A stretch of DNA of 64,000 bases from Terrabacter tumescens (lineage in GTDB: Bacteria; Actinomycetota; Actinomycetes; Actinomycetales; Dermatophilaceae): the NCBI RefSeq assembly GCF_014646815.1, contig NZ_BMNZ01000003.1:186001-250000 (forward strand). The letters run 5' to 3'. This document shows positions 28,692 through 37,853 of the stretch, one piece after another. Under the pieces are notes generated by a model. It had not been told where the DNA came from. It did no database searches and saw only the letters and a list, made by a program, of their open reading frames with translations. Each line of letters opens with the position of its first letter. Position 1 is the first letter of the stretch. The translations under genes were made by a program, and so were the position numbers.

Positions 28692-28818
28692 ATACCAAGA
28701 TTTTAAGGTCTGCCGGGGAACCCTGCAGCCGAATTGGGTGAGTGCGCAGGCATGTGGAAGACTCGGGTCCTCGTGCCCGTACGGACACGAGAATCCGCAG
28801 GACCAAGGAGAGCCGACG

Positions 28819-28893
28819 ATGAGCAAGCGCGCCCGCAAGCGCCGCTCCCGCAAGGGCAACGCCGCCAACCACGGCCGCAAGCCCAACGCCTGA
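28819..28893 (+). CDS. 50S ribosomal protein bL37
   Basis: 24 residues, more than a third Arg or Lys, starting MSKRARKRRSRKG and ending NHGRKPNA. This matches the tiny actinobacterial large-subunit protein found in mycobacterial ribosome structures. ATG at 28819 follows AAGGAG by 9 bases. A good terminator follows. It is easily missed because of its size. It lies beside the rsrA/sigR genes, an arrangement I also recall from mycobacteria. Confidence 0.9.
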   Translation: MSKRARKRRSRKGNAANHGRKPNA

Positions 28894-28906
28894 GCCGCAG
28901 ACGTCA

Positions 28907-28939
28907 AAGGCCCGCACCCGATCATTCGGGGCGGGCCTT
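28907..28939 (+). terminator. Intrinsic terminator of bL37
   Basis: AAGGCCCGC (28907-28915) and GCGGGCCTT (28931-28939) with an inner CCCG/CGGG pair form a stable stem 13 bases after the bL37 stop. Confidence 0.75.
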
Positions 28940-29035
28940 CGTCGTGCCCGGCGCCGGACGGGCCGGCATCGAGCGGGCCTGCGTCGTGCCGGGCCTGCGT
29001 CGTGCCGGGCCAGGCGTCGTGCCGGTGCGGTCGTC

Positions 29036-29335
29036 TCAGCCGCGGTCGACCTGGATGACGGTCATCGAGATGCGGGACATGATCGTCATCCGCAGCGCCT
29101 CGGGGGCCTGCTCGCACTCGCAGGACCGCTTGATGAGCGACTTGAGCGTCGTGTCGAGGTCGTACTCCTTCAGGCACGGTCCGCACTCGTCGAGGTGCGC
29201 CTGGATCTTCGCGCACTCGTCGGGCCCGAGCTCGCCGTCGAGGTACTCGTAGACGCGCAGCAGCGCCTCCGAGCAGTCGGTGCGGGCTCCCGCGCCGTCT
29301 GCGTTCGGAGCACCAGCCGTGGTGTGCTCGCTCAT
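29036..29335 (-). CDS. rsrA: Mycothiol-system zinc anti-sigma factor (RsrA/RshA)
   Basis: Redox-sensing anti-sigma factor that holds SigR inactive until disulfide stress oxidises it and releases zinc. 99 residues. The zinc/redox motif HxxxCxxC is present as HLDECGPC (about 55-62), with upstream Cys in [18 protein letters not shown] and two more in [13 protein letters not shown] at 29335 overlaps the sigR stop (ATGA), so sigma and anti-sigma are made in proportion. The C-terminal [11 protein letters not shown] is unremarkable. Confidence 0.94.
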   Translation of the reverse strand: MSEHTTAGAPNADGAGARTDCSEALLRVYEYLDGELGPDECAKIQAHLDECGPCLKEYDLDTTLKSLIKRSCECEQAPEALRMTIMSRISMTVIQVDRG

Positions 29336-30090
29336 GACCGACCTCCTTCGGTGCCCACGCCCTCGGAGCTGCCGGCGGCGGCGAAACCGCGGTCGGCGGC
29401 ATACTCCGAGAGCAGCTCTCGCAGCTGGCGCCGGCCACGGTGCAGGCGGCTCATGACGGTACCGATGGGCGTGTCCATGATCTCGGCGATCTCCTTGTAG
29501 GAGTAGCCCTCGACGTCGGCGAAGTAGACCGCGAGGCGGAACTCCTCCGGGATCGCCTGCAGGGCCCGCTTGACGTCGCTGTCGGGCAGGTGGTCGAGCG
29601 CCTCCGCCTCGGCGGAGCGCAGACCGACCGACGTGTGCGACTCGGCACGCGCCAGCTGGTAGTCCTCGATCTGGGCCGAGTCGGACTCGAGCGGCTGACG
29701 CTGCTTCTTGCGGTAGGTGTTGATGTAGGTGTTGGTGAGGATGCGGTACATCCACGCCTTGAGGTTGGTCCCCGGCTTGTACTGGTGGAAGGCCGCGTAG
29801 GCCTTGGCGAACGTCTCCTGGACGAGGTCCTCGGCGTCGCTCGGGTTGCGCGTCGTGCGCAGGGCGGCGCTGTAGAGCTGGTCGAGCAGGGGCATCGCCT
29901 CGCGCTCGAAGCGCGCACGGCGCTCCCGCTCGCTCTCGCTCGCGACGTCGACGCTCGCGTCGGCGCGCGCCAGCTCCTCGGGGTCGGCCCCCAGGGCCGG
30001 GACGGACGTCGTGACTGCCGGCGTGCTGTCGGTGCTGGGGTCCGCGAGGCGCACGGCGGCGCTCGGATCGGTCTTCTTGTCCTTTGCCAT
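29332..30090 (-). CDS. sigR: SigR/SigH-type ECF sigma factor
   Basis: Oxidative and heat stress sigma factor that switches on thioredoxin, mycothiol and protein-quality genes. 252 residues. A 70-residue acidic, variable N-terminus is followed by region 2 ([27 protein letters not shown], then [22 protein letters not shown]) and region 4 ([45 protein letters not shown]). ATG at 30090 has GGGAGG 2 bases upstream and TAGGCT 8 bases upstream; the frame is open beyond but loses protein character. It is coupled to rsrA. I could not identify an autoregulatory SigR-type promoter with confidence. Confidence 0.95.
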   Translation of the reverse strand: MAKDKKTDPSAAVRLADPSTDSTPAVTTSVPALGADPEELARADASVDVASESERERRARFEREAMPLLDQLYSAALRTTRNPSDAEDLVQETFAKAYAAFHQYKPGTNLKAWMYRILTNTYINTYRKKQRQPLESDSAQIEDYQLARAESHTSVGLRSAEAEALDHLPDSDVKRALQAIPEEFRLAVYFADVEGYSYKEIAEIMDTPIGTVMSRLHRGRRQLRELLSEYAADRGFAAAGSSEGVGTEGGRS

Positions 30091-30203
30091 CGCCTCCCAG
30101 CCTAGACCGGCGGGCTGTGGCAACAGACCGCGCGCGACGGCGGCGGTCGTGATGCTCTCGGGCTCACGGGTGGGGCAGGTGACCATGCCCGGTGCAACGA
30201 CGC

Positions 30204-30845
30204 CTAGGCGGGGAGCATTCCCGCGATCCTCGTCAGCGCGTCGGTGAGGGCGCCGCGCGAACCCTTGGGGTAGCTGTGCGCGCCCGGGACCTCGAGGAGG
30301 GTCGTGCCCGGCGGGAGGTGCGGGCGCAGCTCCTCCGGCGTGCCGAAGGTGTCCCGGGTGCCCTGCACGACCCATGACGGGTCGGGCGCCAGCGCGAGCT
30401 CGTGGGCCCTCAGCTTGTCGGGCTGCCCGGGCAGGTGCAGAGGGAAGCTGAGCAGCAGCCCGGCGTCCGCCTCGAGCGTGCCGGCGGTGCGACAGGCGAC
30501 GCGGGCGCCGGCGCTGCGGCCCCCGACGACGAGCGGCCGCGGCAGCCGTCCGCGCCCGGTGAGCAGGGCCTCGACCATCGGCACCCACGCGGCGTCGAGC
30601 GTCGGCGGCCGTCCGGCGACCCGGCGGCCGGCGACGAGCCACGGCTGCTCGATCAGCACGACGGCCCAGCCGGCCCCGAGCAGCACCTCGCGGGCGACGG
30701 CCAGGTCGATCGCGCCGAGCCCTCCCCCGGCGCCGTGGCCGAGCACCACGGTGCCGTGGGCCCGCTGCGGCCGCTGCACGTGGGCGCGCCCGGGACCACC
30801 CGGGGTCTCGATCTCGCGGACCGTCTCGCGCGTCTGGGCGCTCAT
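30204..30845 (-). CDS. Alpha/beta hydrolase (Tex30/KANL3-like)
   Basis: 213 residues. [19 protein letters not shown] holds the oxyanion segment, [16 protein letters not shown] the nucleophile elbow with Ser, and the end holds [14 protein letters not shown] (Asp) and [11 protein letters not shown] (His). This is a compact dienelactone-hydrolase-like fold. ATG at 30845 overlaps the stop of the SRAP gene (ATGA), so the two are coupled. Substrate unknown. Confidence 0.9.
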   Translation of the reverse strand: MSAQTRETVREIETPGGPGRAHVQRPQRAHGTVVLGHGAGGGLGAIDLAVAREVLLGAGWAVVLIEQPWLVAGRRVAGRPPTLDAAWVPMVEALLTGRGRLPRPLVVGGRSAGARVACRTAGTLEADAGLLLSFPLHLPGQPDKLRAHELALAPDPSWVVQGTRDTFGTPEELRPHLPPGTTLLEVPGAHSYPKGSRGALTDALTRIAGMLPA

Positions 30846-31699
30846 GCGCCGATGACCTCGCCGGTCATCGGGTCGACGACGCCCTCGAGCTCGGACTCGG
30901 GGACGGGCTCGACCAGCGCCGGGCCGTTGTTGCGGGTGGCCCCGAGGGCGCGGCTGACGGGGTGGGCCTCGAAGCGACCGGGCTGGGCGAAGTCGAGCAC
31001 GCCCTGGACGTAGCCGGGGTCCTTCTCCTCCGGGTCCAGCCACTGCTCCCACTGCCCCGGCTCGAGCACGAGCGGCTGTCGGTCGTGGATGCGGTCCATG
31101 CCCGGGTCGGCGGCGGTCGTGATGATCGTGAACGTCGTGAGCCACGCGTCCGGGTCCCCGTCGGGCAGCTCCCGGTCGCGCCAGAACTCGTAGAGGCCGG
31201 CGAACGCGACGGGCGCGCCGTCGGCGCGGTGGACGAAGAAGGGCTGCTTGCGCGGCTTGCCCTTGGCGTCGACCGCGGTCGGCGAGACCTGCCACTCGTA
31301 CCAGCCCTCCGCCGGCACGATGCAGCGGCGCGAGAGCGCGGCCTTGGCGAAGGCTCCCTTGCCGAGGACCGACTCGGCCCGGGCGTTCGTCATGCGCAGG
31401 CCCATCTTGACGTCCTTGGACCACGCCGGCACGAGCCCCCAGGTGAGCAGCCGCAGCTGTCGCGTGGGCTCGGCAGCCGCGTCGGCACCGGCGTCCCCGC
31501 TCCCCTCGCCACGCGGGCGGCGGGTCAGCACGACGGGTGCCTGCTTCGAGGGCGCCATGTTCCAGTCGGGCTCGCCGGCGGGCGGGCTCTGGGGGTTCTT
31601 CAGGACGCTGCGCGCGGGGTCGCCGGTGTGGTCCTCGTCGACGTCGAACGCCTCGATGAGCTCGTCGGGCCGCGCGCTCGCGGCATACCTCCCGCACAT
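30842..31699 (-). CDS. SRAP-family protein (YedK/HMCES)
   Basis: Protects abasic sites in single-stranded DNA by forming a thiazolidine crosslink through Cys2. 285 residues. The start MCGRYAAS puts the catalytic Cys at position 2 after Met removal; [10 protein letters not shown] and [15 protein letters not shown] follow, NARAESV with the conserved Asn/Glu, [13 protein letters not shown] and the active His in [11 protein letters not shown] at 31699 is fixed by the MCGRY requirement and has TACGCT 7 bases upstream, part of which is a CGGCATAC copy. Divergent from the DoxX gene; coupled to the hydrolase. Confidence 0.95.
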   Translation of the reverse strand: MCGRYAASARPDELIEAFDVDEDHTGDPARSVLKNPQSPPAGEPDWNMAPSKQAPVVLTRRPRGEGSGDAGADAAAEPTRQLRLLTWGLVPAWSKDVKMGLRMTNARAESVLGKGAFAKAALSRRCIVPAEGWYEWQVSPTAVDAKGKPRKQPFFVHRADGAPVAFAGLYEFWRDRELPDGDPDAWLTTFTIITTAADPGMDRIHDRQPLVLEPGQWEQWLDPEEKDPGYVQGVLDFAQPGRFEAHPVSRALGATRNNGPALVEPVPESELEGVVDPMTGEVIGA

Positions 31700-31871
31700 G
31701 CGCCACAGCGTATGCCGCATGGTCGGGCGGGGCGGGCGTCGCGCGGCCGTCGGGACGCCTGCGGTGTGGGCGTCGCCCCGTGGCCTGCGGGTATGTCGAT
31801 ACCGTAGGTGTCCACACGTCCACGATGGCCACGGCACGCTCCGGCGGGCTGCGGCCAGAGGAGGAAATCGT

Positions 31872-32402
31872 ATGATCGTCCGCCGTCTCGCCCGTCCGCT
31901 GCTCGCGTCCGTCTTCGTCGCCGCAGGGGTCGAGGCGCTGCGCAACCCCGCCGCGCGCACCGACCAGGCCGCCCACCTGCTCCAGAAGGTGCCGGACCAG
32001 GTCCCCGGGGCCGAGGTCGCCGCGAAGGACCCCGACCTCTTCGTCCGGGTGAACGGCGCCGCGCTGCTCGGCGGTGGCCTCCTCCTCGCCACGGGTCGTA
32101 TGCCGCGTCTGGCCTCGACCGTGCTCGCGGCGTCCATCGTCCCGACCACGGCCATCGAGCACGCCTTCTGGGAGGAGACCGACCTGACCCGCAAGGCCCA
32201 GAGCCGCAGCCTCTTCCTCAAGAACGTCGGCCTGCTCGGCGGCCTGCTGCTGGCCGCCGTCGACACCGAGGGCCGTCCCGGCCTCGCCTGGCGCGCCCAG
32301 CACGCGACGAAGACGACGCGCCGCGAGGCGCGCCACGCCCAGCGGACCGCCAAGCGCGAGGCGCGTCTGCTCGCCCACCGAGCACAGGACGTCGTGAGCT
32401 GA
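31872..32402 (+). CDS. DoxX-family membrane protein
   Basis: 176 residues with about four membrane segments ([77 protein letters not shown]) and a highly basic C-terminal tail. The DoxX pattern with [10 protein letters not shown] is clear. Actinobacterial members have been linked to thiol/oxidant defence with thiosulfate sulfurtransferase. ATG at 31872 has GAGGAAA 6 bases upstream. aroA follows without a clear terminator. Confidence 0.87.
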   Translation: MIVRRLARPLLASVFVAAGVEALRNPAARTDQAAHLLQKVPDQVPGAEVAAKDPDLFVRVNGAALLGGGLLLATGRMPRLASTVLAASIVPTTAIEHAFWEETDLTRKAQSRSLFLKNVGLLGGLLLAAVDTEGRPGLAWRAQHATKTTRREARHAQRTAKREARLLAHRAQDVVS

Positions 32403-32439
32403 GTTGAGTCCCGCTGATCCATCGCCTCACCCCACGTCC

Positions 32440-33798
32440 GTGACGACCGGCACCACAGCGCACGACGCTGTCACCTCGGTGCCGGACTGGGCGGCTCCGG
32501 TCGCGTCCGGCCCGCTCGACGCGACGGTCGTGCTGCCGGGCAGCAAGTCCCTGACCAACCGCTACCTCGTCCTCGCGGCGCTGGCGACCGAGCGCTCGCG
32601 CCTGCGGGCGCCCCTGCGGTCGCGCGACACGCTCCTCATGGCCGACGCCCTGCGGTCGCTGGGGGTGCGCATCGACGACGTGGCCCCGGAGGGTGAGGCG
32701 GTGGGCGGTGACGTCCCCGACTGGGTCGTCACCCCGCCCGAGACGCTGACGGGTGACGTCAGCATCGACTGCGGGCTCGCCGGGACCGTCATGCGCTTCC
32801 TGCCCGCGGTCGCCGCCCTCGCCGACGGGCCGGTCCGCCTCGACGGCGACCCGCAGGCCAGGGTGCGTCCGATGGGGCCGGTCATCGACGCGCTCCGGGC
32901 GCTCGGCGTCGACGTGGACGACGGCGGCGGCCACCTGCCCGTCACGGTCGGCGGACGCGGTCGGGTCCGGGGCGGGTCGGTGACGATGGATGCCTCCGCC
33001 TCGTCGCAGTTCGTGTCGGCCCTGCTGCTGGCCGGCGCGCGCTACGACGAGGGCATCACCGTGCACCACGACGGCAAGCCGGTGCCGAGCGAGCCGCACA
33101 TCCTCATGACCGTCGAGACGCTCCGCGACGCGGGCGCCATCGTCGACGACAGCGAGCCCAACACCTGGCGGGTCGAGCCGTCCGAGATCAACGCCCTCGA
33201 CGTGTCGGTCGAGCCGGACCTGTCCAACGCCGGGCCGTTCGTCGCGGCAGCCCTCGTGGTCGGTGGCACGGTCCGCGTGCCGGGGTGGCCGCAGCACACG
33301 ACCCAGGCCGGCGACCTGCTCCGCGAGATCCTCGACACGATGGGCGCCGACGTGCGCCTCGACCGCTCGGGCCTCACCGTCGTCGGCAGCGGCGAGCTCG
33401 TCGGCATCGACATCGACCTGCACGACGCGGCGGAGCTGACGCCCACGGTCGCCGCCCTCGCCGCCCTCGCCTCGACCCCCACGTGGATCCGCGGCGTGGC
33501 CCACATCCGCGGCCACGAGACCGACCGTCTCGCGGCCCTGACCGCCGAGCTGGGCGGCGTCGGCGCGCACGTGACCGAGACCGAGGACGGTCTGCGGATC
33601 ACGCCGGCGCCCTTGCACGGCGGGCGGTTCCGCACCTACCACGACCACCGCATGGCGACCGCCGGCGCGATCATCGGCCTGCGCGTGCCCGGCGTGCACG
33701 TCGAGGACATCGACACGACGCGCAAGACGCTCCCCGACTTCGTCGGCCTGTGGCAGGGCATGCTCGAAGGCACCGGTCCGGTCGTGCTCGCGCGATGA
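32440..33798 (+). CDS. aroA: 5-enolpyruvylshikimate-3-phosphate synthase
   Basis: Sixth step of the shikimate pathway, joining phosphoenolpyruvate to shikimate-3-phosphate. About 452 residues from GTG 32440 (an in-frame TTG at 32404 is possible; neither has a good ribosome binding site). Motifs: [89 protein letters not shown] and [13 protein letters not shown]. It overlaps rsgA by ATGA. The aroA-rsgA order matches mycobacteria. Confidence 0.95.
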   Translation: MTTGTTAHDAVTSVPDWAAPVASGPLDATVVLPGSKSLTNRYLVLAALATERSRLRAPLRSRDTLLMADALRSLGVRIDDVAPEGEAVGGDVPDWVVTPPETLTGDVSIDCGLAGTVMRFLPAVAALADGPVRLDGDPQARVRPMGPVIDALRALGVDVDDGGGHLPVTVGGRGRVRGGSVTMDASASSQFVSALLLAGARYDEGITVHHDGKPVPSEPHILMTVETLRDAGAIVDDSEPNTWRVEPSEINALDVSVEPDLSNAGPFVAAALVVGGTVRVPGWPQHTTQAGDLLREILDTMGADVRLDRSGLTVVGSGELVGIDIDLHDAAELTPTVAALAALASTPTWIRGVAHIRGHETDRLAALTAELGGVGAHVTETEDGLRITPAPLHGGRFRTYHDHRMATAGAIIGLRVPGVHVEDIDTTRKTLPDFVGLWQGMLEGTGPVVLAR

Positions 33799-34841
33799 GC
33801 TGGCGGGACCTCGACGAGGGCGACATCCGGGTCCGGCCGAGCCGCAAGGGGTCCCGGCCCCGCACCAAGGAGCGCCCGGCCCACGCCGATGCCGTCGTGG
33901 CCATGGTCATCGGCGTCGACCGGGGCCGCTACACCTGCCTCATCCCCAAGGGCGTCCTCGGCAAGAAGGAGCCCGAGCGCGTCGTCACCGCGATGAAGGC
34001 CCGCGAGATCGGTCGCACCCGGGTCGTGGTCGGCGACGACGTCGCCCTCGTCGGCGACCTCGCGGGAGGCCCCGACGCGCTGGCCCGCATCGTGCGCATC
34101 GAGGAGCGTCGCTCGGTGCTGCGCCGCACGGCGGACGACACCGACCCCTACGAGCGCATCATCGTCGCCAACGCCGACCAGCTCGTCATCGTCACGGCGC
34201 TCGCGGACCCCGAGCCGCGACCGCGCATGGTCGACCGGTGCCTCGTCGCGGCGTACGACGCCGACCTCGAGCCGCTGCTCGCCCTCACCAAGGCCGACCT
34301 CGTCGACCCCGCCGAGTTCCTGGCCAGCTACACGCCGCTCGAGGTCGAGCACGTCGTCACCTCGTGGAAGGACGGCGACTTCACCGGACTCGACGCCTTG
34401 CGGGCCAAGCTGTCCGGCAAGGTGTCGGTCCTCGTCGGCCACTCGGGGGTCGGCAAGAGCACCCTCGTCAACGGCCTCGTGCCGGGGGCCCTGCGCGCCA
34501 CGGGCATCGTCAACGACACGACCGGCCGGGGTCGTCACACCTCGACCAACGCCGTGGCCCTGCGCCTGCGTGGCGCCGACGGCTCCGACGACGGCTGGGT
34601 CATCGACACCCCCGGCATCCGCTCGTTCGGGCTCGCCCACATCGACGTCGACCGCATCATCGACCACTTCCCCGACCTCGCCGCCGGCACGGACGGCTGC
34701 CCCCGCGGCTGCACCCACGACGAGGAGGAGTGCGCGCTCGACGCCTGGGTGGAGCACGGACACGCCGGACCTGCCGGCGCGTCGCGGCTCGAGTCGCTGC
34801 GCCGGCTGCTCAGCAGCCGCAGCACCACCGAGGAGCACTGA
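33795..34841 (+). CDS. rsgA: Ribosome small-subunit-dependent GTPase A
   Basis: Circularly permuted GTPase that checks late 30S assembly. 348 residues: N-terminal OB-fold (about 40-115), then G4 LTKADLV before G1 [12 protein letters not shown], and G3 DTPGIRSF; the C-terminal zinc knuckle is [12 protein letters not shown]. The order G4-G1-G2-G3 is the permutation typical of RsgA. The first 30 residues are basic. ATG at 33795 overlaps the aroA stop. Confidence 0.96.
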   Translation: MSWRDLDEGDIRVRPSRKGSRPRTKERPAHADAVVAMVIGVDRGRYTCLIPKGVLGKKEPERVVTAMKAREIGRTRVVVGDDVALVGDLAGGPDALARIVRIEERRSVLRRTADDTDPYERIIVANADQLVIVTALADPEPRPRMVDRCLVAAYDADLEPLLALTKADLVDPAEFLASYTPLEVEHVVTSWKDGDFTGLDALRAKLSGKVSVLVGHSGVGKSTLVNGLVPGALRATGIVNDTTGRGRHTSTNAVALRLRGADGSDDGWVIDTPGIRSFGLAHIDVDRIIDHFPDLAAGTDGCPRGCTHDEEECALDAWVEHGHAGPAGASRLESLRRLLSSRSTTEEH

Positions 34842-34911
34842 GCCGCAGCGGCATACGACTCCGCTCCCCCGGCCTGCCCTCCCCGACGTCGGTTGCCGCT
34901 AGGTTGACCCG

Positions 34912-35703
34912 GTGACCTCCTACGACGACGACCTCCGTCTGGCCCACGTCCTCGCGGATGCCGTCGAGCGGGTGACGATGGCACGCTTCCGTGCCGCCGA
35001 CCTCGTCGTCGAGAGCAAGCCCGACCTCACGCCCGTCACCGACGCCGACCGCGCCGCCGAGGAGCTCGTCCGGCACCAGCTGAAGCGCACCCGACCGCGT
35101 GACGCCGTCGAGGGCGAGGAGTTCGAGGCGACCGGGCACGGCCCGCGACGGTGGATCATCGACCCCATCGACGGCACGAAGAACTTCGTGCGCGGCGTCC
35201 CGGTCTGGGCCACCCTCATCGGGCTCGTCGTCGACAACGTGCCCGTGCTCGGCCTCGTCGCCGCGCCGGCCCTCCAGCGGCGCTGGTGGGCGGCCACCGG
35301 GTCCGGCGCGTGGACGGGCCGGTCCCTGTCGTCGGCGCGCCGCCTCTCCGTGTCGCAGGTCGGGCGTCTCGGCGACGCGTCGCTGTCGTACTCCTCCCTC
35401 GCCGGGTGGCGCGTGCGCGGACGGCGCGACGACTTCCTCGACCTCATGGACGACTGCTGGCGCACCCGCGCCTATGGCGACTTCTGGTCCTACATGCTCG
35501 TCGCCGAGGGGGCCGCGGACATCGCAGCCGAGCCGGAGCTCGCCGTCCACGACATGGCGGCCCTCGTCGCCATCGTGCAGGAGGCCGGCGGTCGCTTCAC
35601 CGGCCTCGACGGACGCGAGGGCTGCTGGAGCGGCAACGCCCTGGCCACGAACGGCCTGCTGCACGACGAGGTGCTCTCGCGGATCGGCATGCCCTCCGCC
35701 TGA
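34912..35703 (+). CDS. hisN: Histidinol-phosphatase, inositol monophosphatase type
   Basis: 263 residues. IMPase fold with metal-binding residues in EGEEFEATG (Glu), IIDPIDGTKNF (Asp/Asp) and AVHDMAALVAIVQEAGG (Asp near the C-terminus). Members of this clade next to rsgA in actinobacteria act as histidinol-phosphate phosphatase, the penultimate histidine step. GTG at 34912 is preceded by TAGGTT with exactly 6 bases, so it starts a new leaderless transcript 70 bases after rsgA. Confidence 0.9.
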   Translation: MTSYDDDLRLAHVLADAVERVTMARFRAADLVVESKPDLTPVTDADRAAEELVRHQLKRTRPRDAVEGEEFEATGHGPRRWIIDPIDGTKNFVRGVPVWATLIGLVVDNVPVLGLVAAPALQRRWWAATGSGAWTGRSLSSARRLSVSQVGRLGDASLSYSSLAGWRVRGRRDDFLDLMDDCWRTRAYGDFWSYMLVAEGAADIAAEPELAVHDMAALVAIVQEAGGRFTGLDGREGCWSGNALATNGLLHDEVLSRIGMPSA

Positions 35704-35767
35704 CCTGTCCGAGCCCACGGGTTGAGCGGCGTTGGGTGGATCGCCCTGCGCGGCCTAGCCTTTCGGC

Positions 35768-36382
35768 ATGAGCAGCCACTCGGGCACACCGTCCGACGCG
35801 TCCGACGCGTCCGACCCGAAGGACCGCCCCGCGCCGACCGCGACGGTCCGCCCCGCCGATGCCGCCGACGTCGGCGCCCTTGCCGAGGTCGCCGCGGCGA
35901 CGTTCGGGCTGGCGTGCCCGCCGTCGATGACGCGGGAGCGGGTCGAGGCCTTCATCTCCGAGGTGCTCTCGCCCGAGCGCTTTGCCGGCTACCTGGCCGA
36001 CCCGGCTCGCCACGTCCTCCTCGCCGAGGTCGCGGGCACGCCGCTGGGCTACGCCATGCTCGTCGACGGTGAGCCCTCCGACGGCGACGTCAGGGCCGCG
36101 ATCCGGCTGCGGCCGACGGTCGAGCTGTCGAAGATCTACGTGCTGCCGCAGGCGCACGGCACCGGCGCCGCAGCACTGCTCATGGCCGCGGCGCTGCAGT
36201 GGGCCACTGACGCCGGCGCCGCCGGGGTCTGGCTCGGGGTCAACCAGCAGAACGAGCGGGCGCAGCGCTTCTACGCCAAGAGCGGCTTCGAGCGCGTCGG
36301 CACCAAACAGTTCCTCGTCGGCGGGGTCCTCGAGGACGACTTCGTCATGGAGCGCGCCCTCACCCCCGCACCCCGGCCCTGA
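35768..36382 (+). CDS. GNAT-family N-acetyltransferase
   Basis: 204 residues. A Ser/Asp-rich start (with a small DASDASD repeat) precedes the GNAT domain (about 25-195): VRPADAADVGALAEVAAATF, LGYAMLVDGE, then the CoA-binding region LSKIYVLPQAHGTGAAALLM and NERAQRFYAKSGFERVGTKQF. Substrate unknown; the overall pattern is similar to RimI-like and PaiA-like acetyltransferases. ATG at 35768 has TAGCCT 6 bases upstream. Confidence 0.88.
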   Translation: MSSHSGTPSDASDASDPKDRPAPTATVRPADAADVGALAEVAAATFGLACPPSMTRERVEAFISEVLSPERFAGYLADPARHVLLAEVAGTPLGYAMLVDGEPSDGDVRAAIRLRPTVELSKIYVLPQAHGTGAAALLMAAALQWATDAGAAGVWLGVNQQNERAQRFYAKSGFERVGTKQFLVGGVLEDDFVMERALTPAPRP

Positions 36383-36431
36383 CCCGCTCGTCCGGCACAC
36401 GCCGCGGCCACCCTCCGCGGCCACACCCCGG

Positions 36432-36450
36432 ACCGAACGCTGCGTTCGGT
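36432..36450. terminator. Hairpin between the GNAT and M16 genes
   Basis: ACCGAACGC (36432-36440) and GCGTTCGGT (36442-36450), nearly a perfect palindrome, in the 82-base gap between convergent genes. Confidence 0.6.
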
Positions 36451-36464
36451 GGGGGAAGCGGGGG

Positions 36465-37853
36465 TCAGGCGTCGGTGACGACCGTGACCTCTCCCAGACC
36501 GAGGGCACGGATCGCCTCGAGGTGGGCGTCGGCATCGCCGACCATGACGATCGTCCAGCCTGCGCCCGGACCACCCGACCCGATCCCCGCCTCCTCGGCG
36601 AAGCGGGCGTATGCCGCCTCGACCCTCGCGCGGTCGACGGTGGCGAGGTCGCGCAGGTTGGCCGTCGTGAAGGCCGTCGTCCGGCCGTCGAGCGCCATGC
36701 CGACCGCCTCGTCGGCGATGGCGTCGGCCGTGGCGTAGCGACCGGGCGCGGTCTTGGAGATGAAGTCGACGCCCGAGCGGATCTCCTTGTCGGTGAAGCC
36801 GTCCCGGCCACCCTCGAGGATCTCGACGAGCAGGCTCAGCGACTCGGCCGTCGAGTCGGCGCGCACCGAGCCCGAGGTGAGGAAGACCCCTCCCCGCCGT
36901 CGCGGACGGAAGCTCGACCGGATGCCGTACGTGTAGCCCTTCTCCTCGCGCAGCACCGCGTCGATGCGGGCGTTGGGCGAGCCGCCGAGGACGAAGCCGA
37001 GCACCGGGTAGGGAGCCCATCCGCCCTCGACGGACCGGTCGGGACCGGGTGCGCCGATGACGAACTCGGTCTGCACCGAGCCGGGGCGGGAGACGAGCAC
37101 GATCCGGCCGCGGTCGGGCGCGAGGGCTGCGGCGTGCTGGAGGTGGCGCTCGCGCTGTCGCGGTCCCTTGGCCCACCCGCCGAGGGCTGCCTCGACGAGC
37201 ACCGGCACGTCGAGGCCGGCCAGGTCGCCCGCGACGACCACGGTCACGCCGGAGGCGACGACGTGCTCGGCGTGGAAGGCCGCGACGTCCTCGCGGGTGA
37301 TGGACGACACCGTGTCGCGCGTGCCACCGGTCGGCCGGGACGAGCGGTCGTCGGGCGCGTAGTAGGTGCGGACGAACTCGAGCCCGGCGCGGTGGGCCGC
37401 GACCGAGCGCTCCTGCTCGATCTCGGCGATCCGGGTGCGCACCTGGCGAGCCACCTCGGCCTGCGGGAAGGCGGGCTCGGTCAGGATCTGGCGCAGCAGG
37501 TCGAGCGCCGGCTCGAGGTTGCCCTTGACGACGTCGAGGTCGATCGAGAGTCCTGCGTCGGCCATGCCCGCGCCGAAGCTGACGCCCTTGCGCTCGAGCA
37601 GTCGCGCGAACTCCTCGGCGCTGTGCTGCTCGGTGCCCTCGTCGAGGGTGCGCGCCATGATCGACGCGACGCCCTCGAGGTGACGCGGCTCGTCGCGCAG
37701 CGACACGGGCAGTCCGAGGCGGACCGAGATGACGTACTGGCCCGGCACGTCGTAGGTGAGCAGGCGCAGTCCGTTGGGCAGGTCGAAGCTGCTGCCCTCG
37801 GGGAACTCCCACGGCTCGGGCGGCGCGACGACGGGGCGGGCGACGGTGGTCAT
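36465..37853 (-). CDS. M16 peptidase-family protein, non-catalytic partner
   Basis: 462 residues. M16 fold in two halves: LPNGLRLLTYDVPGQYVISVRL near the start, a central YYAPDDRSSRPTGGT and EHVVASGVTVVVAGDL, and a C-terminal half. Where active members have HxxEH, it reads IMARTLDEGTEQHSAEEFA, with no zinc ligands. It overlaps the catalytic M16 gene by ATGA. The pair probably forms a heterodimer, as in mitochondrial processing peptidase and other bacterial M16B pairs, with this subunit binding substrate. Confidence 0.9.
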   Translation of the reverse strand: MTTVARPVVAPPEPWEFPEGSSFDLPNGLRLLTYDVPGQYVISVRLGLPVSLRDEPRHLEGVASIMARTLDEGTEQHSAEEFARLLERKGVSFGAGMADAGLSIDLDVVKGNLEPALDLLRQILTEPAFPQAEVARQVRTRIAEIEQERSVAAHRAGLEFVRTYYAPDDRSSRPTGGTRDTVSSITREDVAAFHAEHVVASGVTVVVAGDLAGLDVPVLVEAALGGWAKGPRQRERHLQHAAALAPDRGRIVLVSRPGSVQTEFVIGAPGPDRSVEGGWAPYPVLGFVLGGSPNARIDAVLREEKGYTYGIRSSFRPRRRGGVFLTSGSVRADSTAESLSLLVEILEGGRDGFTDKEIRSGVDFISKTAPGRYATADAIADEAVGMALDGRTTAFTTANLRDLATVDRARVEAAYARFAEEAGIGSGGPGAGWTIVMVGDADAHLEAIRALGLGEVTVVTDA

